Position numbers and translations under genes: made by a program
Assembly (NCBI GenBank): GCA_039654915.1
Contig: CM077598.1
Coordinates: forward strand, 67,236,041-67,300,040
From: Aquilaria yunnanensis
Lineage: Eukaryota > Streptophyta > Magnoliopsida > Malvales > Thymelaeaceae
Length of the DNA stretch: 64,000 bases
Direction of reading: 5' to 3'
Shown: positions 11,894 through 22,381 of the stretch, in pieces
Numbering within the stretch: the first letter of the stretch is position 1
Layout: every line of letters begins with the position of its first letter
Notes under the pieces: model-generated
What the model was told of the DNA's origin: nothing
What the model saw: the letters and a program-made list of their open reading frames with translations, nothing else
Database searches by the model: none

Positions 11894-13959
11894 TGTTACC
11901 ACCTCACAAAAATGGGAGAATTACAAAGTGTGGCATAATGGTCAAAAACCATTATATTGTGTAATTCTCATCATAGTGATTGAAGTGTAGAGGGTAAAAG
12001 GCATCATCAACACCTCCTTCAAAGTGCTCCAAATTGGTAACTTGGCCACCAAGAAAAGCCTTAAGATTGCTTGTTTGTCAAGCAACCTATGGGCTTTTTT
12101 GTAAGATTTTGGAAATTCGGGTACTGAATTACAAAAATTTGAAGAAAGAGATTTGGAGAGTTATGAGAATGATATGAATGGTATGAAAGTGCTATTGAAG
12201 GACCAAATTGCTTATGGAAGACAACTAAGGACAAAGAAAAGAAAAAAAGGCGTAAATGACCTATATCTTCTAATGTATGCCTTAAGATGTGTGTGTCTTT
12301 CACTTAAGTCAAATGGTGAAATTGTGGGGTTATCCCACCTAGGGAAGGGCTGCTAAAGGAAGATAAGGATTTTCAAATGTGGGCCAAGAGATTGAGACTA
12401 AGAAACCATAGTCTTGTAGTAATGAAAATGACATAAGACAAGGTTAAGACAACTTAAGTGTGTTTAGTGTACTTTTGACTACTTAAGTAGTTAAAACCAC
12501 CTTTTCTTCTATGATATTTGGCCATACCAGCCAAAGGATGTAGCCCACCCTCATACACACTTCCTCCATAGCCACCATACCTTCAAACTCAAAACTACTT
12601 GAAATTGAAGTCAAGGAATCACAATTGAAAGCTATTTGGTGCTATTGCTTGGGAGCACCTAGGATCTAGCTCCAATTTTAGCATACCCATTAAGGTAAGG
12701 GTTCCCTTACTCTCATGGGTTGTTTTCTATATTTTCAAGTAAGCTTGGAGCTAGGGCTATGCTTGGAAGAGAGCCATGAGCTTGATGAACCAAGCTTAGT
12801 GCAGGGAGTGCACTTTTTGAAGGTTTTGTGACCTAGTGTGAAGTGCACAAAGATGGGAGTGAAATCAGGGTTTCTAGAGCCCAAAGTTAGTACTAACTAG
12901 TGTTAAAATCCTCCCAGCAAGCATTAGCTTGAGGAGGGCTGCTATAGTGATTTGGTTGTGTTTATTATGTGTTTTATGGACTAACCCATGGTTTATGTTG
13001 TTGTCGCATTTCATGTGATTAATGGTTGTGAATGGCTGCTTCATTTGGTTGCTATATCTTATATATATGCATTATGGTTTTGTGTTTTAGTGTCTTTGGA
13101 TGCAAGTTTTGATGATGGTTACATTGCCTATTGAATCCAAATGTTACCCTTACTAAGTTTCTCAATGAAACTTACTTCGCTCAATTCTGTTATTTCAGGT
13201 CCCGCTGAGAGATCACATTCAAACTAACCTTTGTGGTTTGAGTTTTGCTCTAAATTTTGAGGTACTTAAAATTCCATATGTCTAGTTATGATCTGGAAAG
13301 TGTGGTGATTTTAGGAGCACATTTGGTATTTTTAGTGATGGTGCTTATTGTGTTATGCAACAGCTATCTAGCATCCTGTTCTGGAGTCCATTGTGTCTGA
13401 GGCACTCTTGTAACTTAGGGTGCATATTTAGTTGAGTTAAGACCATTTTGTAGTGCACTATGCATGTACATGTAGTGTATGTAAAATGAGACAAGTATGT
13501 TAGCGTTTCAGTAATGTTTTGGCTATGTATGTGATGTGGTGCAAAGTTGCTTAAGTGTGAATCATAGGCTGCTTACTTGTGAATTCTATTTTCGCCACAT
13601 AAAGTTACTAGATGCAATATAATGTATTTCCCATGTGTATTGGACATATATGGGGTAGCCTTGGAGGGTTTTCCCCTTGTGAATGAAGTGTTTGCACACT
13701 TACGAAATTTTGTTTAGGCAAAATGGTCATAAAGTGACCAGAATTTTGACTCTGCACTTAAAGTTCTATATCTCCTTGTTTAGAAATAATCTTGGTATGA
13801 AATTTAGGGGTTGAACTGGGATTTAGAATTTCTGAATTTGGAGCTCTATAGCCAAAGATATGGCATTGAAAAGTTAGCTAAGTTACTATTTATTTGGTCA
13901 GAATTTTGTAACAAACTTCAAAAATCCATAACTTGGTCCATAGGTGGCTATTAATGTAA
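11894..13959 (+). repeat. Tekay LTR, 3'-truncated
   Basis: Begins TGTTACCACCTCAC (family 5' terminus). It matches the plus-orientation LTR at 562-2718 up to CCATAGGTGGCTATTAATG, then stops about 380 bp short of the family 3' end. The next base pairs are Tat protease sequence (TTCCCTCATGACGACCCC). Left flank TAATC has no partner on the right, as expected if a deletion removed the LTR end, the rest of the Tat A LTR and the 5' part of Tat B. No gene in it. Confidence 0.9.
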
Positions 13960-14541
13960 TTCCCTCATGACGACCCCCTGCTAGTCATAGCAAGGATAGG
14001 GAGTTGGGATGTCAAGAGAGTGCTCCTTGACAATGGTTCTAATGTTGATGTCTTGTTCTCCCATCTACTGCCGAGCTCGGGTATCCCAAGGGGCGATCTC
14101 AAACCCGTCACTTCTCCTACTTTCAGAGTAGGTCCGTCTGAACTCCCTGTCCTCGGGTGGATCGACCTTCCCCTAATGTTAAAAGGAACTTCATTGCAGA
14201 ACAAGGATGAGCTCTTTGCCTCCACAATGACAAGGTTCATCATCATAGATGTCCCTTCGTCATATAATCCCATCCTTGGAAGGCAGACGCAAGGTGACCT
14301 TCACATTCGACCAGATGTGAAATACCTAAGTGTCACCTTCGCCACAAAGGATGGAGATGCTGAGATCTTCATCGACCAAGGGGAAGTAAGAAAGGTGTTT
14401 GTCAAAGCAAGAAAGTCCCCAACGAAGAATTGTGGACGGATTACGGGAGCAAAGTCCACACTTGTAAGAGAGGAAAATAAGGAAGAAACAGAAGACCTCG
14501 AAAGAATAGAAACAGAAGATATAGAACTTGTTCCAGGCTGA
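13960..14541 (+). pseudogene. Tat B aspartic protease
   Basis: Starts at the deletion junction inside FPHDDPLLVIARIG. The protease active-site motif is LLDNGSNVDVLF near residues 20-31, where copy C has LLDDGSNADVLF. ILGRQTQGDLHI and a C-terminal acidic stretch (EENKEETEDLERIETEDIE) follow, then TGA at 14539-14541. The next open segment is in the same frame, so this is the protease part of an interrupted gag-pol polyprotein. The enzyme would cleave the polyprotein in virus-like particles. Confidence 0.85.
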
Positions 14542-14562
14542 AATACCCGAATAGGGAAAAAA

Positions 14563-15480
14563 GTGCCCGAAGGTGATATGGAAAAACTTGTACCTTTTCT
14601 ATTAATGAACAAAGATTTGTTTGCCTACTTGCTGAAAGACATGCCTTGGGTGGACCCTTGCATAATTCAACATAGCCTTAAGGTATGCCCCAACGCGAAA
14701 CCCGTGTGCCAAAAGAAAAGAAACTTTTTGGCACATAAAAACAGCTTTGTAAAATTCAAAGTCCAACGGTTAATGGAGGCCGGTGTAATAAGGGAACTTA
14801 AATAACCCGAATGGCTTAGTAACGTGGTAATCACCACAAAGGAAGGGAGTGACAAACTCTAAATGTGCACTGACCTCCGAAACGTGAACGATGCTTGCCC
14901 TAAAGATTCATATCCACTACCGCCGATAGACCAGTTGGTGGGTTCAACCGCTGAGTATGGCCTCCTAAGTTTCGTCGACGCCTTCAGTGGGTATCACCAA
15001 ATCAGGATGGACCCCGAAGATGAGGAAAAAACCACCTTGATCACCGAAGTAGGTACATACTGCTACATCAGAATGCCCTTCGAGCTGAAGAATGTAGGAG
15101 CCACTTACCAGAGGTTAATGAACATGGTCTTCAACTCCCAAATAGGGAGGAACATGGAAGTATATGTTGATGCTATGATAGTTAAGAGCAAACTTCCTAG
15201 TAGTCATATCACGGACTTGGAGGAAACATTCCGTTAGCTGAGGATCTTCAAAATCCGTCTCAACCTTGAAAAATGCGTGTTCGGGGTGAACGCGGGTAAG
15301 TTCCTTTAATTTATGCTATTGGAAAGAGGTATCGATGCCAATCCAAAGAAGGTGAAGCCCCTACTGAGATTTTGAACTCCCATGACGACAAAGGATGTGC
15401 AAAGACTCACAGGGAAAATCACGTCCCTCAGTAGATTTATCTTTAGACCATTCTTCAAGGTCCTTACTAAAGCGGTGAAG
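14563..15480 (+). pseudogene. Tat B reverse transcriptase
   Basis: RT N-terminus near MNKDLFAYLLKDMPWVDP, then [39 protein letters not shown] and the catalytic region [10 protein letters not shown]. The family motif is Y-[VI]-D-D (copy C: YIDD), so the second catalytic Asp is Ala here. In-frame stops at 14803-14805, 14860-14862 and 15235-15237 interrupt it. By comparison with copy C the last two are CGA to TAA and CAG to TAG. No frameshift separates the segments. Confidence 0.88.
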
Positions 15481-15837
15481 AATGGCGGTGACCTTGCGAG
15501 CGAGGTACATCCTTGGAATGAAGACTGCCAAATGGCTTGGGAAGAGCTTAAGGTCTACTTGACTCGCTTGCCGACACTCCGGCAACCACGAAAAGGGGAA
15601 CCCCTCATACTATACCTTGCCGTCATTGAAAAGGCGCTAAGCTCGGTCCACGTGAAGGAAGAGGAGGCAGAGCAATGGCTAGTATATTATGTGAGCAAGT
15701 CTCTGCACGGTGCCGAAGTCAAGTACCCCTTACTGCAAAAGGCTATTTATGCCCTGATACTGGCAAGCAGAAGGCTACGTCCGTATTTCTAAGGCCACCC
15801 CATTATTGTCCATAGTAACCTGTTTCTTCGAGATATC
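15481..15837 (+). pseudogene. Tat B first RNase H
   Basis: Continues the RT frame (an open segment runs 15382-15792 and also includes the RT connection near VQRLTGKITSLSRF). LILYLAVIEKALSSVHVKEE, the YYVSKSLHGAEVKYPLLQKA block and ALILASRRLRPYF are typical of gypsy RNase H. TAA at 15790-15792 interrupts it. It would degrade the RNA of the RNA:DNA hybrid. The RT-proximal part appears to lack a few residues relative to copy C (SRYGDFYR). Confidence 0.8.
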
Positions 15838-16420
15838 ATGAAAAGGGTAGGCCACTTGAGAAGGCTTTCGAAATGGTGCATAGAACTCGGTGAGTACGAT
15901 ATCACCTATGGCCCGAGGAAGGCAATAAAAGCTCAAGCCTTGGCGGATTTCATTGCCAAAGTACCCATTTTTGAAGAAAGTCAACTAGACCTCGGGAAAA
16001 GTGAACCGGAGTGGACTTTGTTTGTAGATGGGGCCTCTCACTCCGAACACTAGGGAGCTCGAGTAATCATGCGCGGTCCCGAGGGTATGGAGGTCATGAA
16101 AGCCATCAAATTCGGATTTAACGTCACCAACAATGTGGCAGAATATGAAGCTCTCATAGCAGGGTTATGCCTTGCTAAAAGAATTGGCGTGAGAAACCTG
16201 AAGGCCCACAGCGATTCTCAGCTAGTAGTCTGACAGATGGCAGGGGACTATACCGCAAAGGACCCAAGTTTGGCGAAATACCACGAACTCGTATCAAAGT
16301 TCATCCAAGAGTTCGACACAGTGCACATTGAGAACGTGCCTCGCCGAGACAATGCTGAAGCAGATAGTCTGGCCAAATCATGAAAGTCCACTGAAGTACT
16401 AAGCCACCCGAGCATAGCAA
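15838..16420 (+). pseudogene. Tat B second RNase H (aRH)
   Basis: KWCIELGEYDITYGPRKAIK leads into the extra archaeal-type RNase H that marks Tat elements: WTLFVDGASHSE (first Asp), NVAEYEALIAGL (Glu), KAHSDSQLVV (Asp). In-frame stops are TAG near 16053, TGA near 16233 and TGA near 16382; the 16233 stop is CGA in copy C. The frame is the same as RT and integrase. Confidence 0.85.
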
Positions 16421-17685
16421 TAATGAGCATAGCAACGTCGAAAAAAGGATGGAAAATTCCCATAAAGAAGTATCTTACGACCTTGGAGCTTCCCGATGAC
16501 CCTCGCAAAGCAGCAAAAGTGTGGAGACGCTCCGGACGGTATTTCTTAATCGGGGAAGAATTGTTTCGTCAGGGGTATGCAAGTCCGCTACAAAGGTGCA
16601 TCAGTGGAAAAGACACTAAGACTGTCCTCGAAAAAGTCCACGAGGGGGCTTTTGGCTCCCACATTGAAACTGATGGCTTGGCATGAGTAATACTCCGCCA
16701 AGGGTACTTCTGGCCCACCCTAAGAAAGGACGCGAGGCAGTTTGTCTAAAAATGTGATAATTGCGAAAGACATGCCAGCATCCAGAGGTTACCCTCGGAA
16801 TTGATAACCTCGGCTAACTACCCTTGTCCCTTTGCAGTATAGGGCGTTGACCTCATTGGGCCACTCCCGAGTGCACCTGGAGGAGTGAAGTTCTGCATGG
16901 TCGCAGTGGATTACTTCACTAAATGGGTCGAGGTAGAGCCCCTGGCAACCATTTCGGCAAAGGACATACAAAAATTCATCTGGAAGAGCATTGTCTGCAG
17001 ATTTGGCGTACTGAGGGTGATAATGGTCGAGAATGGTTTACAGTTTATTGAGAAGGGATTCCAAGAATTCATCACCAACCTAGGAATAAAAATGCACTCC
17101 GCCCCGGTAGCTCATCCTCAGAGCAACGGCCAGATAGAGGTATCTAACAGAACCATAAAAGATGGTCTGAAAAAGAGATTGAGGGAAGCAAAGGGAAAAT
17201 CGCCAGGAGAACTTTCTAGTGTGCTATGGAGCTATCGGACAACACCCCGAAGGGCCACGGGTGAGACGCCTTTCTCGCTTGTCTTCGGCACAGAGGCCAT
17301 TATTCCTATTGAGGTAGTCTAGCCATCAGTCAAGAAACAAGTGTTTGATGAAGAAGAGAATGAATTCGAATTAAGAACTAAGCTAAACCTAATTGACAAA
17401 CACAAAGAAGTGGCCGAACTTAGAAGAAAAGCCTTCTAGCAAAGAGTGGCTATGGCTGCGAACTTTCGTGTTAGGCAAAAAGGAATCAGGAAAGGAGACC
17501 TCGTTCTCCGAAAGGCTGAGTTTGGGCCCCGAAGACTGTTTCACGGGGTACTTCGGTCAAACTGGGATGGACCTTATTTGGTCCTTGAGGAGGTTCGGAA
17601 AGGAGTCTATAAACTTGGCGACACTGAAGGTAGACAACTGAAGAATACATGGCATTCAGATGCCTTGAAGAAATTCTACGCTTAG
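16421..17685 (+). pseudogene. Tat B integrase
   Basis: N-terminal zinc-binding part with CDNCERHASIQ near 16755. The core has MVAVDYFTKWVEVEPLATIS (first Asp), VIMVENGLQFIEKGFQ (the usual ADNGSQF is altered to VENGLQF, losing the second catalytic Asp) and PQSNGQIEVSNRTIKDGLKK (Glu). C-terminal part GDLVLRKAEFGPRR ends KNTWHSDALKKFYA with TAG at 17683-17685. In-frame stops occur near 16684, 16750 and 17322. The enzyme would insert the cDNA in the nucleus; this copy is dead. Confidence 0.87.
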
Positions 17686-18054
17686 AATCTTGTCAGGAAA
17701 TTGTTTAGTTCGAAATTTTTCTAAGTACAGGAAATATTTTGGAAAAATAACTCCACCTAAGAAATCTTGCTAAACAAGGTGCAAGTAAGTACTTGCGAAA
17801 ACCACACATTTCCTCCAAAGTTAGTTGGGTCATTTTCCTCAAAAGTTCATCGACCGAACACGGCTGATGAAAATAGGTCAAACATTGCCAAAAGGTATTC
17901 GCCAAAGCTAGCGCTTTCCCAAAGATGGTCGATAAAAAGAGCAAAAAGTATCTTCCTAAGGGTCCCAGACCGAAAGTGGTCAAGACAACCCTTGGAGATT
18001 ACAAGAAGAAGATTACAACGAAAAAAGAAGAAGACAAAGTAAAGCCCTAAACAT
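17686..18054. other. Tat B spacer between pol and antisense gene
   Basis: A 369-bp convergent spacer similar to 28681-29073 in copy C (for example CAAAGATGGTCGATAA against CAAAGATGGTTGATAA). No gene seen. Confidence 0.65.
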
Positions 18055-18747
18055 CTAAGGGACCCCGGCGTTATGATATGCTTCACCCCCAGCATCCTTT
18101 GCCGCGACCTTCGGCACCGAAGGATGGGCAAATGGTAAGTTGAAGAGCTCGATCTTTGACCAAGTTCAGCGAGGCCCCTTGGGGATGTTCAAGGCAGCCA
18201 AGAAGGAGAGGTCGGGGTCTGGATATTTCTCCAAAACTTGGTGTCGAGCCAGACGAAAGCCATCCTAAAAGCCAACCTTGGTCGCTTTGTTAGCCTTGTT
18301 TAACTCGACAGACAGGTCTTCCACCTTATGCTGCAAATCGGCCCGTTCTTTCTCCAGCTTCTTCGTCTTCTTCTACTTCTTTATCTCCTTCTTCAGGGCC
18401 TCAACCTCGGCCTTAAGATTGGCGTTGTCAGCGAGGGCCTTCGTCAAGATAGCAGAATTTTGTTCTTTCTCCTTTCGATAAGCCTTATTGGCAGAAGTGA
18501 GCTCGACAACCTTTGCCCCGAGGTCAGACATTTTCTGGGAGAAATCCTTCAAGAGCTCTTCCTGGCCCTTCAAAAGTTCCTCCTGAAGTTTGGCAACCTC
18601 CTCCTTGGCTATTCTGCTCAACTTGGCGTTCTTGATGACTGAATTAGCATAGAACACCTTCGCCTTCTCCAGACATTCTTCAGACCAAGTTCAAACCGAA
18701 GACTGTTTTGCTGCCCAAGCTCTGAAGTATCCGCTATACGCTAAGAG

Positions 18748-18843
18748 CTGCAAAAAATGGGAAGAGGACATTTGGTAAAGTTGCACAAGGAAAGCCAAAC
18801 ACTTAGAAAAATTGGGAGAAAAAATAAAGGGTCTAGAGGGTAC
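18748..18843 (-). other. Intron 2 of Tat B antisense gene
   Basis: 96 bp on the minus strand: GCCCAG^GTACCC at the 5' end, TTTTTTGCAG^CTCTTA at the 3' end. Phase 0: removal joins ...SKHAAQ to LLAYSGYFRAW in frame. Copies A and C have the junction at the same codon. Confidence 0.75.
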
Positions 18844-19573
18844 CTGGGCAGCATGCTTGGACATCCTCACGGCGAGGATCTCCTCGTTCGCACACTCTTC
18901 AGCCACGGATTTGAAGGTAGCCTAGGTGAGCACGCCCCTCGCCATTTGGGAAGCCATTTGCTGGCCGTCTTCGGAGAACAAATTCATGTCCTCTGTGAAA
19001 GACCAGAAAGGCTCCCTCGGGACCTTATCCTTCAAGATATGAGAGTCCCGAAGGGCCAGCTTCCGGTCATGCTCCACCATCCATGCTGAGGGCGCCAACT
19101 CTTCTTCAAAGTCAAGGCATAGTTCCATTAGAACATTGTTCCTTAGCCGTATATCAATGAGACTGAGAATGCTAAAAAATGTCTAAGAGACAAACCTGGC
19201 GGCACCTTGGCGGTGTTATTATTAGAGTCCTAGACCTCCTCCACGTCGGTAGGGATGTGTTTGCCCTTGCTTCTTCCGTGCTCCTCGAGTTCTTCAGCGG
19301 AGGGGCCTCATGCTAAAGAACCCAGAAGGTCCGCCGAAGTAGTAGGACTCTGGGAAGTGAAGCTAACGGCAAGGTCCGATGGCAAACAGCCTAGACCTCG
19401 GGCTGGTCTCTGACCTCCTCAACGTCCTCCAGAGGTGGGGCAAGGACGTCTTTCTTCGCCTTCTTAGCCGGAGATGGCCTGCCCCCAGACCTCTTTCGCC
19501 GCTTTGGGCCCCCCTTCTTTGTCTTGACCGAGGAAGAGGGATTTGTAGAAATTGGTTGACTGATCGCCCATCT

Positions 19574-19643
19574 CTGAAAAGGTAGGAAAATATCAGTGTA
19601 ACTGCAAAGGGATACTTATACCAAACATTTGAAAGTAACTTAC
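19574..19643 (-). other. Intron 1 of Tat B antisense gene
   Basis: 70 bp on the minus strand: GAGA^GTAAGTTAC at the 5' end, CCTTTTCAG^AGATGGGC at the 3' end, with branch-point-like CTGAT (rc 19592-19596) about 20 nt before the AG. Phase 1. Without splicing, the downstream conserved segment is read in the wrong frame. Confidence 0.8.
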
Positions 19644-20505
19644 TCTCGAAAAGGGCTTCGAAAGAGAGCTCCCCCCGAATGAGCATCACCAGCCAGGACT
19701 TCTTCCCGTCAAAAGCAGGAGCTGGCATGCCGAGGTCCGTGTTATCCTCCTTGAGCACCCCCAACTCCCGAAGAACCTCCTTAGTCATAAGGTTGCATTT
19801 AATGGGGAAGGGATACAAGGAGCACAGTAGGACCTCGGCATCCCAATCGGCGACTGCTTGTATATGGCTGTCGAAGTCCCCAAACCTCACTGCCAACTCA
19901 AGAGTTAGCAACTTCTTGGGATCAATGACGTCTGTCTCCAGCTTTCCCTAGGCCCACCTAGTCGGCATGTCCGACCATGCCTTCGCCACCTTCAGAAAGA
20001 AGAACTTTCTTTGCCACCCTCGCCAACTATCTATAGTACCAAAGGTGAACATATATTTTTTTCTCCCAGATCCCCGTGGCAGAATAAAATAGAAGCCATC
20101 CTTCGGGACCGGATAGAGCTTGTAGTACTGCATGAAAATGATGAAGTGGGGTTCTATCTTGAAAACCCCACACATGTAGAGAAAAGTGTTGAAGTGACAG
20201 TAGGAGTTGGGCGAAAGCTGATTCACGACTATGCCATGGAATTGGCAAAAGTCGCAAATCATCTTTGGCGGAGGAAACTGAAGTCCGGCCTTCAGTTGGG
20301 CCCAAAAAATGGTAACCTCGTCACCTTTGTTCATGAAGCTGAAATGGCCGGGATGGGCCAGCCTGGTAGTGGCATAGGAAGGAAGGAAGAATTTAGTTGT
20401 CCACTTCACCAATTTTTACGAATTGGAACAACAAGGGTGAGACATGAGGGGTTGCCAGCTCTCGGGAATGGATTGGATGGACATAAGGGGGACAGGAGAA
20501 GACAT

Positions 20506-21222
20506 GTTTGGCAAGAGAAAATGACTTTGGAAAAGAGAGTCAAAGGACTTCGGGGAAAAAAAAAAGCTTCAGGGACTAGAAAAAATAGAAACCGAAACGA
20601 CCGAAGGACCTCTGGAAAAGAAACCCACCAAAACGCTTGCCGAAGTCGGGATTAGAAGACGCCGTCGTGAATGGTTGCCAAAAATCGCTTCGCCGCAGAA
20701 AAAGAAGGAAGTGCTCGAAGACAGATGAGAACAAGACAGAGGCAAAGGAAAGCAAATAAGGGCCATGTGAGAAATGAGGGTTTCTATAGACCGAAGAAGG
20801 GTAACCGAATCGTTGTCATAAGTACCCTGTGAAGGCAAATCATCCCTATAATTATCCCTCGAAGGTGAAAAGACGTGGCTGGTGTAACCAACGCGACTAC
20901 CTCCAATCATCGCTTGCCACGTGTCAGCCAACGCGTGGAAACGAGGACACACTTTCTGACACCACGAAAACCCAGGCACGCCTATCCAAGCTGACACTCC
21001 TGGTTATGAGACATGACGGCCCACTAACCTGCACCAGAAAAAGTAAAAATAAATAAAGTGAGCACCTCGCGAAAACCAAGGAACTAACTAGTGGGCAGGT
21101 AAGGACGCCTCAGCTAGGAACGCACGCCTTTGGGTGGCGAAGTGTATCCTTGTACGGTGTCCCTCTCAGGGTTCTGTAATGTGCACCCAGAGATTCTAGA
21201 GCTGAAGTTCCCACTTCGACCT
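20506..21222 (-). promoter_or_regulatory. Tat B antisense promoter region (G-box, decayed TATA)
   Basis: On the minus strand TGACACGTGGC (20916-20926) is a G-box/ABRE-type element. About 130 nt nearer the ATG lies GGTCTATAGAAACC (near 20781-20794), where copies A and C have CTATATAATCC. The ATG is at 20505. No open gene in this 717-bp stretch. Confidence 0.6.
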
Positions 21223-21238
21223 TTCGAGGGGGGGCATG
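21223..21238 (+). other. Tat B polypurine tract
   Basis: TTCGAGGGGGGGCATG immediately before the LTR start TGATAGCC. Plus-strand primer of the retroelement. Confidence 0.8.
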
Positions 21239-22116
21239 TGATAGCCGAAGTGCTATTGCCTTGCGAATCCATAAGCTCGGGCAAAGCACCACCCTCGGAG
21301 AGTCGAGCATCACCCATGGGGAATGCGAGTACTGACTTAAAAAAAAAGGGGGGTCTGGCCCCTTGAATATCCGACCTCGGTGATCCATCAGTACCCCCGG
21401 AAGTGACAGTATCAACCTCGGTAATACGGTGCACCGCCATCCTCGGGTAAGGTGATTGAACCAGCTTTGGAAGAGAAGGACTCACCATCTTTGGCAGGGA
21501 AGAACGTCCCTGAAGGGGACCACCCTTGCCGAGATGATTGCCGGATTACTGGAACAATCTCGGAAGAAAGTCCTCCCGTTCTGAGGAGCTCTCTTCTACC
21601 GAAGGGATCTTAGGAGTACGGTAGAAACAATTAAGGAGCCTCTGACATGTTACCCTCATACACAACACACCGCCCTCATACACACTCTAACACGCCGCCG
21701 CCTCACACATCCTGTCATGTAGACCTACCCTGGCCTTGACCTTTGGCCAGAACGGCCTGCAGCCGACTAAAGGCCCCCACGCCTGAAGGTACGGGTTGCA
21801 TCCGACCGAACACATGTCATAATCTGAGCGGGTTACGTTAGGCAGATTTGTCCATTCACACCCTCCTATATATATATGGGAAAAGGCCTCTGTAAGGGGC
21901 TCTCGGAGAGAAAGGGATACATCTTTCATGTTCTTACTACTACTTCCAGTCTCTCAAAATACTGCCTTGGGCATCGGAGGCTCCACCTCGAAAAAATAGT
22001 CCGGGGACCTCCTAACCTTTACTCTCCCCGAAAGTCTCTCGTTCAGGCTTTCCTCCCTTACCGGAAGTCCCTCCCAGCCTCACCACGTCATACAGTGAAG
22101 ATGCCGATGGGCATCA
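21239..22116 (+). repeat. Tat LTR shared by copies B and C
   Basis: 878 bp. The start TGATAGCCGAAGTGCTATTGC is set by the PPT and by the matching terminus of the solo LTR at 29589-30641. The end GGGCATCA is set by where similarity to the copy C 3' LTR stops (GATGCCGCTGGGCACCA at 52992). A TATA box lies at 21867-21877. It serves as 3' LTR of B and 5' LTR of C. I could not identify a convincing tRNA primer-binding site just after 22116. Confidence 0.8.
21867..21877 (+). promoter_or_regulatory. TATA box of Tat LTR
   Basis: TATATATATAT preceded by CCCTCC, about 630 bp into the LTR and 240 bp before its end. This is the likely U3 promoter for the genomic RNA of copy C. Confidence 0.5.
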
Positions 22117-22381
22117 GGAGGACGTACCCCCCAGAGGCCGATTTACCAAGGAAACAGGGTCCAAAGGGGCTAAGACTTCCCGCCGGTGAAGTTCATCGCC
22201 GGAAAGATGATCATAATCCCCCCGTCGCCGAAGCTACTCCTTGAAGAGAAGGCACCGTTCTTTATTGCCGGAGGCCTCCAGGTAGCAAGAAAAGCCCAGC
22301 ACCACGATCCTCATAGAAAAGATCCTAGAGAGGTTGGAGAAAGTGGAAAGGCAGATGGCTTAGAAGCCTGTCTGGTCAAGG
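22117..22381 (+). other. Tat C untranslated leader
   Basis: 265 bp between the shared LTR and the first recognisable gag segment. Rich in CCG and GAA. It probably includes the PBS and perhaps the true gag start, because an in-frame start upstream of 22382 cannot be excluded. Confidence 0.5.

Larger units (their letters stand above)
18055..20505 (-). pseudogene. Tat B antisense extra gene (aORF), spliced model
   Basis: ATG at 20505 (MSSPVPLMSIQSIPESW), stop TAG at 18055-18057 after a C-terminus ending AGVP. Exon 1 (20505-19644) has ICDFCQFHGIVVNQLSPNSY, VFKIEPHFIIFMQYYKLYPV, LPRGSGRKKYMFTF and LELAVRFGDFDSHIQAVADW. Exon 2 (19573-18844) starts MGDQSTNFYKS and includes ILSLIDIRLRNNVLMEL. Exon 3 (18747-18055) has a strong coiled coil (18657-18373). 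Damage: TAA soon after the start, a 19-bp deletion near 19185 and TGA in exon 3. The upstream 730 bp hold a G-box and a decayed TATA. Resembles plant Transposase_28 proteins (recalled). Function unknown. Confidence 0.78.
13960..22116 (+). mobile_element. Tat-lineage gypsy copy B, 5'-truncated
   Basis: Contains, in order: protease, RT, RNase H, second RNase H (aRH) and integrase in one sense frame (13960-17685), an antisense gene (18055-20505), PPT (21223-21238) and one LTR (21239-22116). gag and the 5' LTR are missing, replaced by the truncated Tekay LTR. The LTR continues straight into copy C, so the two copies share it. The dual RNase H plus antisense gene point to the Tat clade (Retand/Ogre relatives). 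Confidence 0.9.

Noticed and set aside
19172..19195. A third conserved GT...AG pair in the antisense gene (GCCAG^GTTTG to TTTAG^CATTC)
   Set aside because: The lengths would be only 24 bp in B, 43 in C and 51 in A, too short for plant introns. In A and C the sequence reads through in frame, and splicing would break the frame.
22117..22160. A tRNA primer-binding site after the Tat LTR
   Set aside because: GGAGGACGTACCCC does not start with TGG and matches no tRNA 3' end I can recall with confidence.
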